From NCBI GenBank assembly GCA_025345505.1, contig JANVCC010000017.1, positions 1,430,315 to 1,494,314 on the forward strand: a stretch of DNA of 64,000 bases, in the 5' to 3' direction. Both the position numbers and the translations under genes were made by a program. The notes under the pieces are model-generated. The model did not search any database and was not told where the DNA came from. It saw nothing but the letters and a program-made list of their open reading frames with translations. Below, piece by piece: positions 50,589 through 61,451 of this stretch. Source of the DNA: Todiramphus chloris collaris (Eukaryota; Chordata; Aves; Coraciiformes; Alcedinidae). Numbering within the stretch: position 1 is the first letter of the stretch; every line of letters begins with the position of its first letter.

Positions 50589-50688
50589 TGGTGGGATACA
50601 GGCTGAGCAGTTGTTGGGACAGCAGCAATACTCATCTCTGCAGAACTGAACCTACACCGAAGATGCATCTGAGACTCAATACACTGCA
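50589..50688 (+). repeat. 3' LTR, 100 bp
   Basis: Starts TGGTGGGATACAGG and ends ACACTGCA. Directly followed by the target duplication GAATGC. Confidence 0.8.
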
Positions 50689-50902
50689 GAATGCAGCTCA
50701 GACTGGGATCCACCTGGCTAGAGAGCAGCCCTGTGGAAAAGGCCCTGGGGGTCTTGCTGGACAAGAAGCTCAACATGAGTGAACAGTGTGCTGAAGCTAC
50801 AAAGAAAGCCAATCCAGGATACTGGGTTACATTATCAAGGGCATCAGCAGCAGAGATTAAAAAGTCATTATCCCTCTCTACTCAGCACTGGTCAGACCAT
50901 GC

Positions 50903-51554
50903 AGAATCACAGAATCACAGAATCATTTAGGTTGGAAAAGATCCTTGGGATCATCATGTCCAACCATTAGCCCTACTCTACAAGTTCACCCCTAGGCCAT
51001 ATCCCCCAACACCACAACTAAGTGATGCTTAAACATATCCAGGGATGGTGACTCAACCACCTCCTTGTTTCTCTAAGGATTGAAAACTCAATCATCTCAT
51101 TATCAGTACTCCCTAGACTGCCTCCAACCTTTACTTCCCCCACAAGTTCTTCCCTGTTCACAAGGAGCGTGTCCAGAAGTGCACCTTCCCTGGTTGGCTC
51201 ATTTACCATCTGCGTGAAAAAGTTGTCCTCCACACATTGCACGAACCTCTTGGATTATTCCCTCTCTGCTGTGTTGTATTCCCAGGGGATATCTGGAAGA
51301 TTAAAGTCCTCCACAAGCACAACAGCAAGTGACTGTGAGATTTCTCTCAGCTGCTTATAGAAAGCTTCATTCATCTCACTGCTTTGATTGGGAGGTCTAT
51401 AGCAGACTCCTACAAATATATCAGCTTTATTAGCCCTTAACCTAATCCAAATGGACTCAACCCCATCATCACTATACTTAATTTTTGAGGTCTCAAGACA
51501 TTCTCTAACATATAGAGCCACTCCACCACCCTTCTTCCCTGTCTGTCTCAAAGT
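50903..51554 (-). mobile_element. Nested CR1 with the reverse transcriptase missing
   Basis: A minus-strand CR1 inserted in the left-arm CR1. Its 3' tail (AGAATCACAGAATCACAGAA) and 3' UTR (TTAGGTTGGAAAAGATCC) run from 50903 to about 51065. There the sequence jumps directly into the endonuclease part of ORF2, which continues to about 51554. The whole polymerase domain and the end of ORF2, normally well over 1.5 kb, is absent. The right-arm CR1 has the uninterrupted target (GTCAGACCACAACTTGAG on its own strand), so the two parts inserted together or at least sit in one site. No clear target-site duplication. Confidence 0.87.
51063..51551 (-). pseudogene. CR1 ORF2 endonuclease remnant
   Basis: Two minus-strand frames cover the back half of the apurinic/apyrimidinic-type endonuclease. 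The first (51255-51551) reads GGGVALYVRECL, ESIWIRL, VGVCYRPPNQSSEMNEAFYK and VEDFNLPDIPWEYN. The second (ending near 51063) reads VNEPTREGALLDTLLVNREE and then STDNEMIEFSIL, where active enzymes have the SDH triad residue; here the histidine is asparagine. The frame then runs through the junction into antisense 3' UTR. The N-terminal part with the first catalytic residues is lost. Endonuclease would have nicked the target DNA. Confidence 0.85.
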
Positions 51555-51995
51555 ACACCTTGAGTACTGTGTTCAGTTTTTGTCCCCAATATAGGAAAAA
51601 GATGAGGACAGGCTGGAGAGGGTCCAGAGAAGGGCCACCAGGATGATCAGAAGGCTGGAAGACCTGCCATATGAAGAAAGGCTGAGAAAACCGTGTTTCT
51701 TTAGGCTTGAGAAGAGAAGGCTTAGGGGAGACCTTATTACCATGGGTCAGTACCTAAAAGGTGTCTACCAAGAAGATGGAGACTCCCTTTTTACAAGAAC
51801 TCCCATGGGAAAGACAAGTGGTAATGGGTAAAAGATACTCCAGGGGAGATTCTGACTGGACTCTAGAAGAAAATTTTCACCATGAGTACTATTAGACATT
51901 TGAATAATCTCCCAAGGGAAGTGGTGAATTCCCCTACATTGGACAGTTTTAAGACTCAGCTTGACAGAGTGCTGGGACATCTCATTTAAACTATT

Positions 51996-52141
51996 GCTTC
52001 TTTTTCTTTTTTTTTTCTTTATTTCTTTTTTTTTCTTTTTTTCTTTTTCATTTACTTGTACTTTTTCTTGTTGTTTTTTTTTATTATTATTATTTTTTTT
52101 ATTATTATTATTATTGTTTCTTTTTTTCTTTTTCCTTTTTA
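51996..52141. repeat. T-rich and (ATT)n low-complexity tract inside CR1 3' UTR
   Basis: Long T runs with C interruptions and then ATT/TTA repeats, lying where CR1 normally has a short unique segment between CATCTCATTTA and GGAAAGGTTGGA. It is a microsatellite expansion inside the element. Confidence 0.88.
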
Positions 52142-52497
52142 TTCACCTGGAAAGGTTGGACTAGATGACCCTTGAGGTCCCTTCCAACCTGGTGTTCTAC
52201 ACTTCTATTATTCTGTGAACTTAGCAACATGATAAATTTTGAGATCCAGCAGAAGATTGTTAAGAAACTCATAGTGACCAAAAAAGCTAGCTGGTGGGGC
52301 CTCTTCTACCAAGTGTACCACACTCATGTCTTTTTCCCTGCTCTTTCAGTAATTTTAGATGCTTTCAATTAGAAGATGAATGGTAGAAAGGAATTTCATC
52401 CTAACCAAAGCTGGCATTTAAAAACATCTGGCAGTATGTGTATACAAAATGACTTAAAGAAATGCCTGATATACTTTAAATATTATTTTCCTGTGTG

Positions 52498-52512
52498 TTT
52501 TTTTTTTTTTTT
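52498..52512. repeat. T homopolymer (15)
   Basis: In the right arm the corresponding site reads TTTTCTTTC, so this run accounts for the length difference of the arms. Confidence 0.9.
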
Positions 52513-53042
52513 AATTTGTTTTTCAACTGTGCATCACTGTCTGAATTGACAGTAATTAAGGAATGGAAGATATACAGGGTTGCCAAGCTACTAACTGGGA
52601 GAAACTTGAGAGTCCAGAAGGGAAGATTGAGATGGCCTTGAAGTGTAACTATTGCTTGTGGTGAGTGGAGTTTAGCAGGGAGAAAGTTCTTATGCTTGAA
52701 CAGAATATTCATCTATTTCTCAAGGTTTCTTTCTTGAAACATAATGTGTTTATATAATTTACTAATTTCTTTTTCTCATGATCCATAAATATATGGTGAA
52801 GCTAACAGACCCTGCACTAAAAAATGAAATAAAAAATCTGAAAAGATGGACAATTTCATGCCTATGGGTGCTACTTTTGTAAGTTTTTCTTTCTGAGAAT
52901 GAATTTAATGGGATTTCTGAATATGTGAAGGACTTCTAGGATTTGAGCTTTTCATATAACATGAAAGGAATTATAAATGTTACAAAAATATCCAAATTTT
53001 ATGCTTTGAAGTATGAACTGCTCTGCTCCGCTGTCAACATAC

Positions 53043-53079
53043 TTTTCTTTCTTTTTCTTTTTTTTTTTTTTCTGTTTTT
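53043..53079. repeat. T-rich polypyrimidine tract
   Basis: T runs with scattered C. Confidence 0.85.
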
Positions 53080-54327
53080 CACAACAATTGGTGAAGAGTT
53101 TTTTAAAAAGAATTCTTATCGCCATCATTGTTACAAATTTGCTGTGATCTTGGGACAAATAACATGTTAGAGAAACATGGTTGAGACATATCTTGATCAT
53201 TTCTTGTCAGAAGTAGTTATCCTGTACTAAGTGGAACAAATATGGAGAGCTATAAGCTTAAGGGTTTGGAAGCAGAAAGCATAAAAAATTAGTTTCTCTA
53301 CTTTTGTCACAATGTTCTGCATAACAGAGGAGATATTTCTTTAAGTTCCATGGAAATATCGACTTTATCTAAGCTGTGCAGAATTCTGAAAGATGTTTCA
53401 AAGTAGTTGCACTTAATTTATGTGGCAACAGGGATCCTGCAACAGCTGGACACCATTTTTCAGCAAAATCTATTAAGGCAACACTTTATGTTTAAGTAGG
53501 CTAAACTAGTTTTGTCTCAAACTGGTACAAAGTTCTCACAGAAGGTTCAGGGTCTACTTTGCTGTAATGAGCAAACCTTGGTGATCTATTTAGCAGATTA
53601 AATAGTTTTTAATGGATATAAAATGATCTTTTAAAAGCTTTTTTTTTATTATTTTTTAATATTCTTGTAAACTTAATATATTGCTGACAAAAATAGTTAC
53701 CTAGAGGATAGAAAATCTGTAACTGCAGATTAAAGCCTCTTTTTCTATTAGCCTGATTTGTTTAGATCAACTTTGTTTGACAGACATATTGTACTTCTTG
53801 TTCAGTGTGATGCCTTTCAGAAGCATGAGGAGGTCCACAAATTGATGAGTCATTCTTGCTCAAGATGCTCACATTAGAAAGAATATTTTTATCTCCTTGC
53901 TTTTCCTAATTATATTAGCCAAAGACTAACATACATCATATAACCCTGCTGACTATATTTTTTGAGTGCCTGTTTTCATACTGTACTTAATAATCCTCTC
54001 AAAAAGAAGAAATTATTTTCTAATATTGCTCTTGAAATTTTTCTTTGAAAGTTTTGAATGACTTTCAACTGGTCTCTTAGCTAGCACACTCAATATCCAA
54101 GCACAAGGAAACCTTCAGGTAGAGAAGATGCTTATAGGAACCACAGATGAAAACTTTGTCAGTAATATATTTGAATAGATGAAGGGTTCTCAGAGATTTC
54201 TTGTTTTGTCAGAATATATATTTCCATCGTCCATGTCTACATTTTTCTTCCCTGTGTAACATATTGACACGGATAATGCTTTTAGCATACCATAAAGCCT
54301 AACTTAATACCTATAATGTTTGTTCTG

Positions 54328-54376
54328 GGATGGATGGATGGATGGATGGATGGATGGATGGATGGATGGATGGAAT
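54328..54376. repeat. (GGAT)n tetranucleotide microsatellite
   Basis: About eleven near-perfect GGAT units ending in GGAATGG. Length polymorphism is likely. It creates a spurious open frame with a Met-Asp-Gly-Trp repeat. Confidence 0.95.
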
Positions 54377-57300
54377 GGTGATTTTCTGTTGGTATGTTGG
54401 TTATATTGTAGTCATTATGTCACTTGGGAATAGTTTCCCTCTCTTCAGTTTTAAGGTGCTCATCTTACATTCAGTATTTTATGCTTCACGTGAAGCAGTT
54501 AGAATTCTTTATTAGTTTTCATGAGTGCTTCATTCTACCTGCAGTTTTAATCCACAGGGATGAGTCTGAATCATGATTTACACTACCTGCTAGTAAAACA
54601 GCAGAGCAAAACATGGGACAACCAGGTGAATGTAATATTCTGGATCACATTTAATTCTTGAATATCCTGCAACATTCAAGAGGTAACACTGGATGATCAC
54701 AGAAGTTCTTTCTGGTCACCTTCCCTGTAAAAAATGTTGGGTGGTTTTGCTTCATTCAGCATCATTTTTTCTTTTCCTGTCAGGAAGTCAGGCATGGTGG
54801 GTATTGCTGGCAAAGCTTGAGCTGCTCCTAAGCCAACTAGTGTCCAGTAAATTCATATTTGTAATACTTTAAATTGCTTATTCTTGATAAGTTATGCTTA
54901 GTAAAGGGAAGGCAAAGGATCATTTTTCCTTAGACAGCAAGGGACAAACATTGAATGAAGGCTGGCAAGAAATCCAGAAGGCAATGTTTTTGCAGCCATG
55001 CCCTTTGATGGTAATAGTTTAAGAAAGGCTGAGTTTGATAAGATTTCTGTCTTACCTCTCTTCCCTAGGGAAAAGAAACACTCCTAGGCTAATCCTGCTC
55101 TTATAAGGGTATAACCTATTACTCAGCAAATAGCAAATGATTTACTCCTCTACACCGAATCTAAGTTTGTAAGTGCTACATGTTTACCCTGAGTGTCTCT
55201 GTATAAACTTTTTCACAGAAGAGTAGAAGACAGAGATTATCTTTCAGTAATTCTCTCTGCATAGTGACATGTCCCCAGACAGTAGCCTCTTTCACATGCA
55301 CCTCCCCAGACTCAGTATTACTGAGTTTCAGCTGCTGTTTCAGCATTCTGTTCAGCATTTCACTCACTTATTATTCAGTTCATTTCAGTTCAGCATTTGT
55401 CCTTGATTCACATTTCAAATAGGCACTTAGGTAGTCTTACAGGATATCCTTGGATAACTGATCTATTGAGCTACTTTATGATAAAACAGACAGATGTGAA
55501 TGGATAAAATGATGGACAGTGAGAAAGATACAGATATTTATAGATATGCACTAGGTTCCTTTGTGCAGTTCTATAAGCTGTTAAGAGAAATGAGAGATAA
55601 TAAATATGCTATCATGTCATGTCTGATATTCCAGGAAAATATTCAGCCAGGAACCGTCTTCTGAGATCTCATATTCAAATAGAAACCAACATATTATTGT
55701 AAGTACTTTGTTAGAAAAGTTTTTTCCTCTGATATTTTGATTCCACCTGATGGTAGTCAAGATACTTCCATTAGTAGAACTACGAATATTTATGTATTTA
55801 ATGTATTTTCCATTGTCTATTCCAGTTACAATATGAAAGGTTTGATGTGTTTTCTGACACCTGCTAAAAGCATGTTACAAAGTCAAGCCTTGAGCCTTGG
55901 TGGGACTTTGTGTCCCATCCTACAGTCAATGTCTGATCTGTCTCTGCAATCTTAATTCTGTCCCCTGGGTCTGGTTTGTTTAGTTACATGAAATTACTGC
56001 TCAGGAAGGCAGTGGGGAAATGACATCTTTAAAACACCATGCTGCCAAATAGCTACCTGGCTAGAAGCTGGAACTGAGAAGAGAACAGCTATAAAAGAGA
56101 AGTCTCATCTTTTCCATGGACTGCATGAAAGCAATGTTTGACAGCATAGAAAAAGGGAGCAAGGCTGTCTTGGCAGAACAAGTTGAGGTGTTTTTTAAGG
56201 AAAATCTGCAACACTCATTATTCCCTTAGGAACAAACTATTTAAAATATGCCAGGAAAAACTGCATTTTTTTCCTTCAATTTTTTGTCTGTATAAAACAA
56301 GCCAAACACAAATAAATTAAAGTGAATAGAATCTGCACTCTTCAATTAACATTGAACGTTTTTTCGTGTTTTCGTTTAACAAGTTTTATTCCCTATTAGT
56401 GAATAGCTTCATTACCTTCTTTCTGTTGTTTTGCACTATAATTCTTCATAGTTAAATTGTACAAGGAGAACCTGTCCCACTGCTTTTAGGGACAGGATAA
56501 AATAATATGAACAGCAGGAGCAGCGACAGTTCAATTAGCAACACTGGCAACTTCTTTGGAATGGCAACACTGCTACAGCCAAAGAGCTTGCTGGCACTGA
56601 AGTGTCTCTGTGAGGGGGAAGTGTAGAGCCCTTGCTACAGTATTGTAAATAGCATGACAGACAACAAAATGGGTAACCAAGTTGGGAAGCTGAAAACACA
56701 GTACAAAGCTCTTCCACACTATGGGAGTGTGCTGAAAAATACTTCTTAACAAGAACAGAAGAGTTTGCTAGGCAATATATATCTCATTTGCTGCTTTCGG
56801 TAGATTCATGAAAGTCTGTCTTTTTGTTAGCTTTTCAGATTATTTTTCCTTTTAAACCTGTATGCCTGTAAGTGTGGTTTTGGGGTTTTTTTTAAAGAGT
56901 AGCCAGAACAAGGTTTCTTGTTTTCTTTTATCTCTGTTGTCATTTCCCTCCTTGCTGAATGTATAAATGAATCATGTTTCTAGAGCAACTTCTCAATAAC
57001 ACATCTCCATCAAAGATTTTACTTTAAGAGTAAATACATTTTCAAAATGTCTTTTCATGAGCTAATGTGGTTATGAATGCTAGTCTCAATAGAATTTATA
57101 TGCAGTAATCTGCATAAACAGTCCCAAACTGTATCTCTTACATAATTAATATGTTGACATTTTAGGAGGAAGGAAGGATTATCTTTCTATAAGGCCATAG
57201 TCAGTGAAAACAATTTTAGGCTCCATTTCCAGCTCCTACTCATGATTCCCATTGAATGTCAATCTTTGTGCCTCTATTTTTTAAGCAGTGAGTTTTAAAA

Positions 57301-60300
57301 TAATTTTTAAATTCTTTGTTGTTGGAAGGTAAATTTCACATTTTTTAAGTTGTCCATATAGTATAGCAATCAGTAACAAAGAAGAGTTTTAAAAAGCTGT
57401 GTCTCACCTCCTCAAAGGGATGAAAACACATAAAAATTCAATTCCTCCAAGTCCTCTAAAACTTTCTGAATTCTGTTGTCTGTCCTGACAAAAAGGTCTA
57501 AAATGTGGCCTGCACCAGCATGACTTCAAATAGGAATGCCATCTTCAGACATTCTGCAGTTTGTATCATCTACTTCCATACAAAGTGGAATGTTGATAGG
57601 GGACATGAATGCCCAAAGTTGTTGCTTAGGAAGAATAAGGAATTTTAACTGATCACAAGATGGGATGTTAAAAGCATTTAATAAAACTTTTTTTACAAAT
57701 GCTAATCAGTCTTCTTTGCTCTAATTGACTATTTTCACATTTCAGCAGTAGATTTAATTCTGCCAAATAAGTTACAAAATAAGTCATAATCTACATCTCT
57801 GTGTTAGAATATTATGTAAGACAATGAAAGCTTATTTGGGAGAGAACAAAGTGAGTGGGCTTTTTTTTTAATTAGTACTTTTCTAAATGGGATATGAGTT
57901 AGGCAGAAAATGAAAGTTTAGAGATAACATTTACAGTAGAAATTCACTTTTACAAGTGAAAGGTTATTTGTTTCTGAAAATTACTTTCAGACAAGATTTA
58001 GCTCTACATCACTGCCATCTGGAATACAGAATGCAGTATAAACTGTGGAATTGTATTATGATTGATTCTTTCCATAGAGGATAGCATTTAACTTACCGAA
58101 TTTTATGGTTCAAAGTTACTGCAATAAAAAATCTACAGTTAGCAACAGTTACCACAAAAAGTAACTTCATTCATGCTAATTTCAAGAAGTATTTTCAAAA
58201 ATTATTGACATCTCTGTTAAGTGTATGCTGTAATTGTAAGGTACTGTTGAATCTTGTGGTGGTGACTACTGTACTGCTTTCAGTATGGACTTTCAGGTAG
58301 TTAAAAGGTTAAAAACAAATGTAGAGGAAAATGAGAATTCCTTTGCCTTGAAGGAAGTGTTGTTCATTCCTTCTAATTACAGGGCTGTGACACATGGAGT
58401 TTTTGAGATAATCAATACTTTGAAAACTTTGTGCTGTTTTATCATCTGAGACTCATGAAAAATTAACAATTTTTACCAGCATCTGAATCACATCAATAGT
58501 TAAGGTTACAAATTGTTGCTATTTGACAGATCATTTTATTACACAGGTAAAATTTTGGGGCTACATGTGTTGTAAGATCTTACTCTGGGTGAACTGAGAA
58601 TTGCAGATAATAAAATATTTATAGTGCCTGAATGGAAGGGATTCAGGTTACTCTCTTGCTCTAGGAAAGATTGATTTGAGATGTTCAGAGTAACCCTTTG
58701 TGACTTAATTCACTGTTATAGGGCACACCTATCCCAAACAGAACCTATCTGTAATATAAAAAGATATTATTTACAGATACATATTTGTCCAGAAACCAAT
58801 ACTCCATACTTTAAAAGGCTTTGATGGGGAGATACACAAAAAGTCTCTATGGATAAAGCTTGGCCTTAGAATTTGGGCTTTGAGTCCTGTTTGTAGGCTC
58901 AACATTTTATTTCTTCCTTTAGATAGGTGATATCAAAGCTTCTTGTCACAGAATTCAGTAACAGACATGAGATTAATAAGATGCCACCTATGCTCATGTG
59001 TTTCCCTGTGTTCCCATTGCAGGTTCCAGCAACTTTGGTCAAGACATGCTCTTAGAGTCCTCATCAAAATGAAGTTCAGATATTCCCACAGTGGCAAGCA
59101 ATTCTACATATGTGCTGAACACAGCTGGGTACCTACATCTTATTGCCTTTATATATATAGTCTACAGTCAATTTATTGCAGTGGTTAGGTCATTAAGGTA
59201 ATCAAAGGGAAGCAAAACAAAGCAACAGTTTTGAGGTTAGCTGAAATATTTTCATCCTGAAATGTGGGTGGTTACACCAGTATAGAAAACTGATGTTTGG
59301 CCACTTTTTTTGAATGCTCATACAGATGTGTGTAGTAGGAGCTGCAGGGTTTGTTTCTCTTGTTTACCATCTTCCTTTTGTTTTACTTAGTCTTTTAGGA
59401 AGAGGGAAAATGATGGAGTGACAATGCTGCTTTTGTACAAAACTACAAATTTGTATGTGATCTGATGAAAAGATCTTGACAGTGATAGTAAAAATACGTA
59501 TGTATTAAAAATTCAAGATAAAGGAGAAAAAAGACTTTTTGTTTCAAGAATTAGTGAAAGGAAAACAAATGCAAGAAATAGAAACTAAAATGGCAAACCT
59601 GGGATTTTAATACACCATTGAGACCTGTGAATTGACTTAAAAGCTCAAATGCAAGCAACTAGTCAGTTGTTTCCTAATTCTAAAAGAGATTTTAAGGTAA
59701 AGGCAAGAGGGAAATTACATTAACAGGCTCATTCCCTTTAAACACATGAAGAGAAGATTTTATGATCTGGTACAGGTATGGCGCATATCTTATCAGTCTG
59801 TAGTCACTTATAATGTTTCTAATACCTTTAATATACATTGCCTACCTTCTACTTAATTTTCTTCTGTGGATGAAGAAAAACCTCTTTCATTGACAGAAAA
59901 AAAGAATCATTTTCATGATTCAAGGATATTACAATTATTTATATCTATCTATATATATCTCCCTTAAGTTTAACTTCCCTCCATAAATAAAAAAAGGAAA
60001 ACCAACAAAAATCAAGATTTGTAGTCACTAGGGCAGCATAAGAATATTTTCCAGAAGACTTAGATCTACTCTAATTACTGCCAGGGGCTAGTAAATGCCT
60101 TTAGGGAAATCACCTTGCAGTCACTCTCCTTATGTATGAAGTGCTATCACAGCTGCTGCTGAGAAGTTCCATATGATGCAAGTAACATTTTATTAACACA
60201 TACACACTGTTCAAATGAGGGTGACAAAATTAAGTTTTGAAACTATTTTCTAGGACTCTTTTCTGCCTTAGTAGACTATTCTAATACTGACAGAACAAAA

Positions 60301-60930
60301 GGAAAAGACTACCCAAGCAAAACAAGTGACCATAATGTCATTATACATTAACAAATATGACCCTTCATTAACTTAACACTAATATAATGGGAAAGATATA
60401 CAGATCATCAATGTTAAATTTATTTTGCAGGTCTTGCAATTTGAAAGTACAAAAAAATATTAATTACGCTCAACTGAAAATTTGGTAATGGCTAATGACC
60501 ACAAAGGCAAAGAATTAGAATCATAGAATACCAGGTTGCTCTTCAAGGCCATCTCAGTCTTCCCTTCTGGACTCTCAAGATTCTCCCAGTTAGTAGCTTG
60601 CCAACCCTGTATATCTTCCATTCCTTAATTACTGTCAATTCAGACAGTGATGCACAGTTGAAAAACAAATGAAAGAAAACACACAGGAAAATAATATTTA
60701 AAGTATATCAGGCATTTCTTTAAGTCATTTTGTATACACATACTGCCAGATGTTTTTAAATGCCAGCTTTGGTTAGGATGAAATTCCTTTCTACCATTCA
60801 TCTTCTAATTGAAAGCATCTAAAATTACTGAAAGAGCAGGGAAAAAGACATGAGTGTGGTACACTTGGTAGAAGAGGCCCCACCAGCTAGCTTTTTTGGT
60901 CACTATGAGTTTCTTAACAATAAAATAATT

Positions 60931-60955
60931 TAAATAAATAAATAAATAAATAAAT
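60931..60955. repeat. (AAAT)n microsatellite
   Basis: About six AAAT units in the unmatched patch of the right arm. Confidence 0.9.
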
Positions 60956-60978
60956 GATTAAAAACACAACAAAGCAAA

Positions 60979-60997
60979 CCCCCCCCCCCCAAAAAAA
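60979..60997. repeat. C12 A7 double homopolymer
   Basis: Twelve C followed by seven A. Long C runs are rare in this window and are error-prone in sequencing, so the exact length is doubtful. Confidence 0.85.
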
Positions 60998-61451
60998 GAA
61001 CCCAATAGTTTAAATGAGATGTCCCAGCACTCTGTCAAGCTGAGTCTTAAAACTGTCCAATGTAGGGGAATTCACCACTTCCCTTGGGAGATTATTCAAA
61101 TGTCTAATAGTACTCATGGTGAAAATTTTCTTCTAGAGTCCAGTCAGAATCTCCCCTGGAGTATCTTTTACCCATTACCACTTGTCTTTCCCATGGGAGT
61201 TCTTGTAAAAAGGGAGTCTCCATCTTCTTGGTAGACACCTTTTAGGTACTGACCCATGGTAATAAGGTCTCCCCTAAGCCTTCTCTTCTCAAGCCTAAAG
61301 AAACACGGTTTTCTCAGCCTTTCTTCATATGGCAGGTCTTCCAGCCTTCTGATCATCCTGGTGGCCCTTCTCTGGACCCTCTCCAGCCTGTCCTCATCTT
61401 TTTCCTATATTGGGGACAAAAACTGAACACAGTACTCAAGTTGTGGTCTGA

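Larger units (their letters stand above)
50065..50688 (+). mobile_element. Internally deleted class II (ERVK-like) LTR element, 624 bp
   Basis: Two direct repeats bound a short internal region with no coding capacity. The right LTR (50589-50688) starts TGGTGGGATACAGG and ends ACACTGCA. The left LTR starts TGTGGGATACAGG at 50065. A polypurine tract lies directly before the right LTR and a tRNA-Lys-type primer-binding site follows the left LTR region. The target duplication is 6 bp, GAATGT at 50059-50064 and GAATGC at 50689-50694, the length typical of class II elements. The empty site is visible in the right-arm CR1 near 61650. The LTRs are unusually short (100 bp on the right) and gag, pol and env are absent, so this is a non-autonomous or heavily deleted copy. 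Class assignment is inferred from target-site length and primer type. Confidence 0.8.
49618..52218 (+). mobile_element. CR1 LINE (left arm), with two nested insertions
   Basis: A plus-strand CR1 that begins within ORF2 just before polymerase motif A and runs to a worn 3' end at about 52218 (CCTGGAAAGGTTGGACTAGA, then CCAACCTGGTGTTC). Its body is split into 49618-50064, 50689-50902 and 51555-52218 by an LTR element and by a minus-strand CR1. The 3' UTR carries a long T-rich expansion at 51996-52140. The same subfamily occurs inverted at 60515-61935, and that copy shows both insertion sites empty, which proves the nesting. Confidence 0.9.
51559..52643. repeat. Left arm of a near-identical inverted duplication
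   Basis: 51559-51996 (438 bp, CR1) is matched in inverted orientation by 61003-61440 (438 bp) with no difference I could find by eye. 52256-52643 (388 bp, not CR1) is matched by 60541-60921 (381 bp) with only a few changes, the length difference lying in a T run at 52498-52512. Between the two blocks the arms differ: 259 bp here, 81 bp in the other arm. Confidence 0.88.
52219..60514. other. Non-coding spacer between the inverted arms
   Basis: 52256-52643 belongs to the inverted duplication. The remaining 7.9 kb (52644-60514) holds no recognisable gene or interspersed repeat, only low-complexity tracts at 53043-53079 and 54328-54376. A short region near 57480-57610 faintly recalls ancient CR1 endonuclease text but was not called. 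Confidence 0.6.
60541..61440. repeat. Right arm of a near-identical inverted duplication
   Basis: Partner of 51559-52643. 60541-60921 matches non-CR1 sequence 52256-52643 and 61003-61440 matches CR1 sequence 51559-51996, both inverted. 60922-61002 is a patch without a counterpart. Upstream of 61440 the CR1 similarity falls abruptly to roughly 93%. Confidence 0.88.

Noticed and set aside
54330-54515. Open frame with a Met-Asp-Gly-Trp repeat
   Set aside because: It is the translation of the GGAT microsatellite, not a repeat protein.
57480-57610. Possible ancient CR1 endonuclease fragment
   Set aside because: Only a short phrase (GGTCTAAAATGTGG) recalls the family. Too weak without a profile search.
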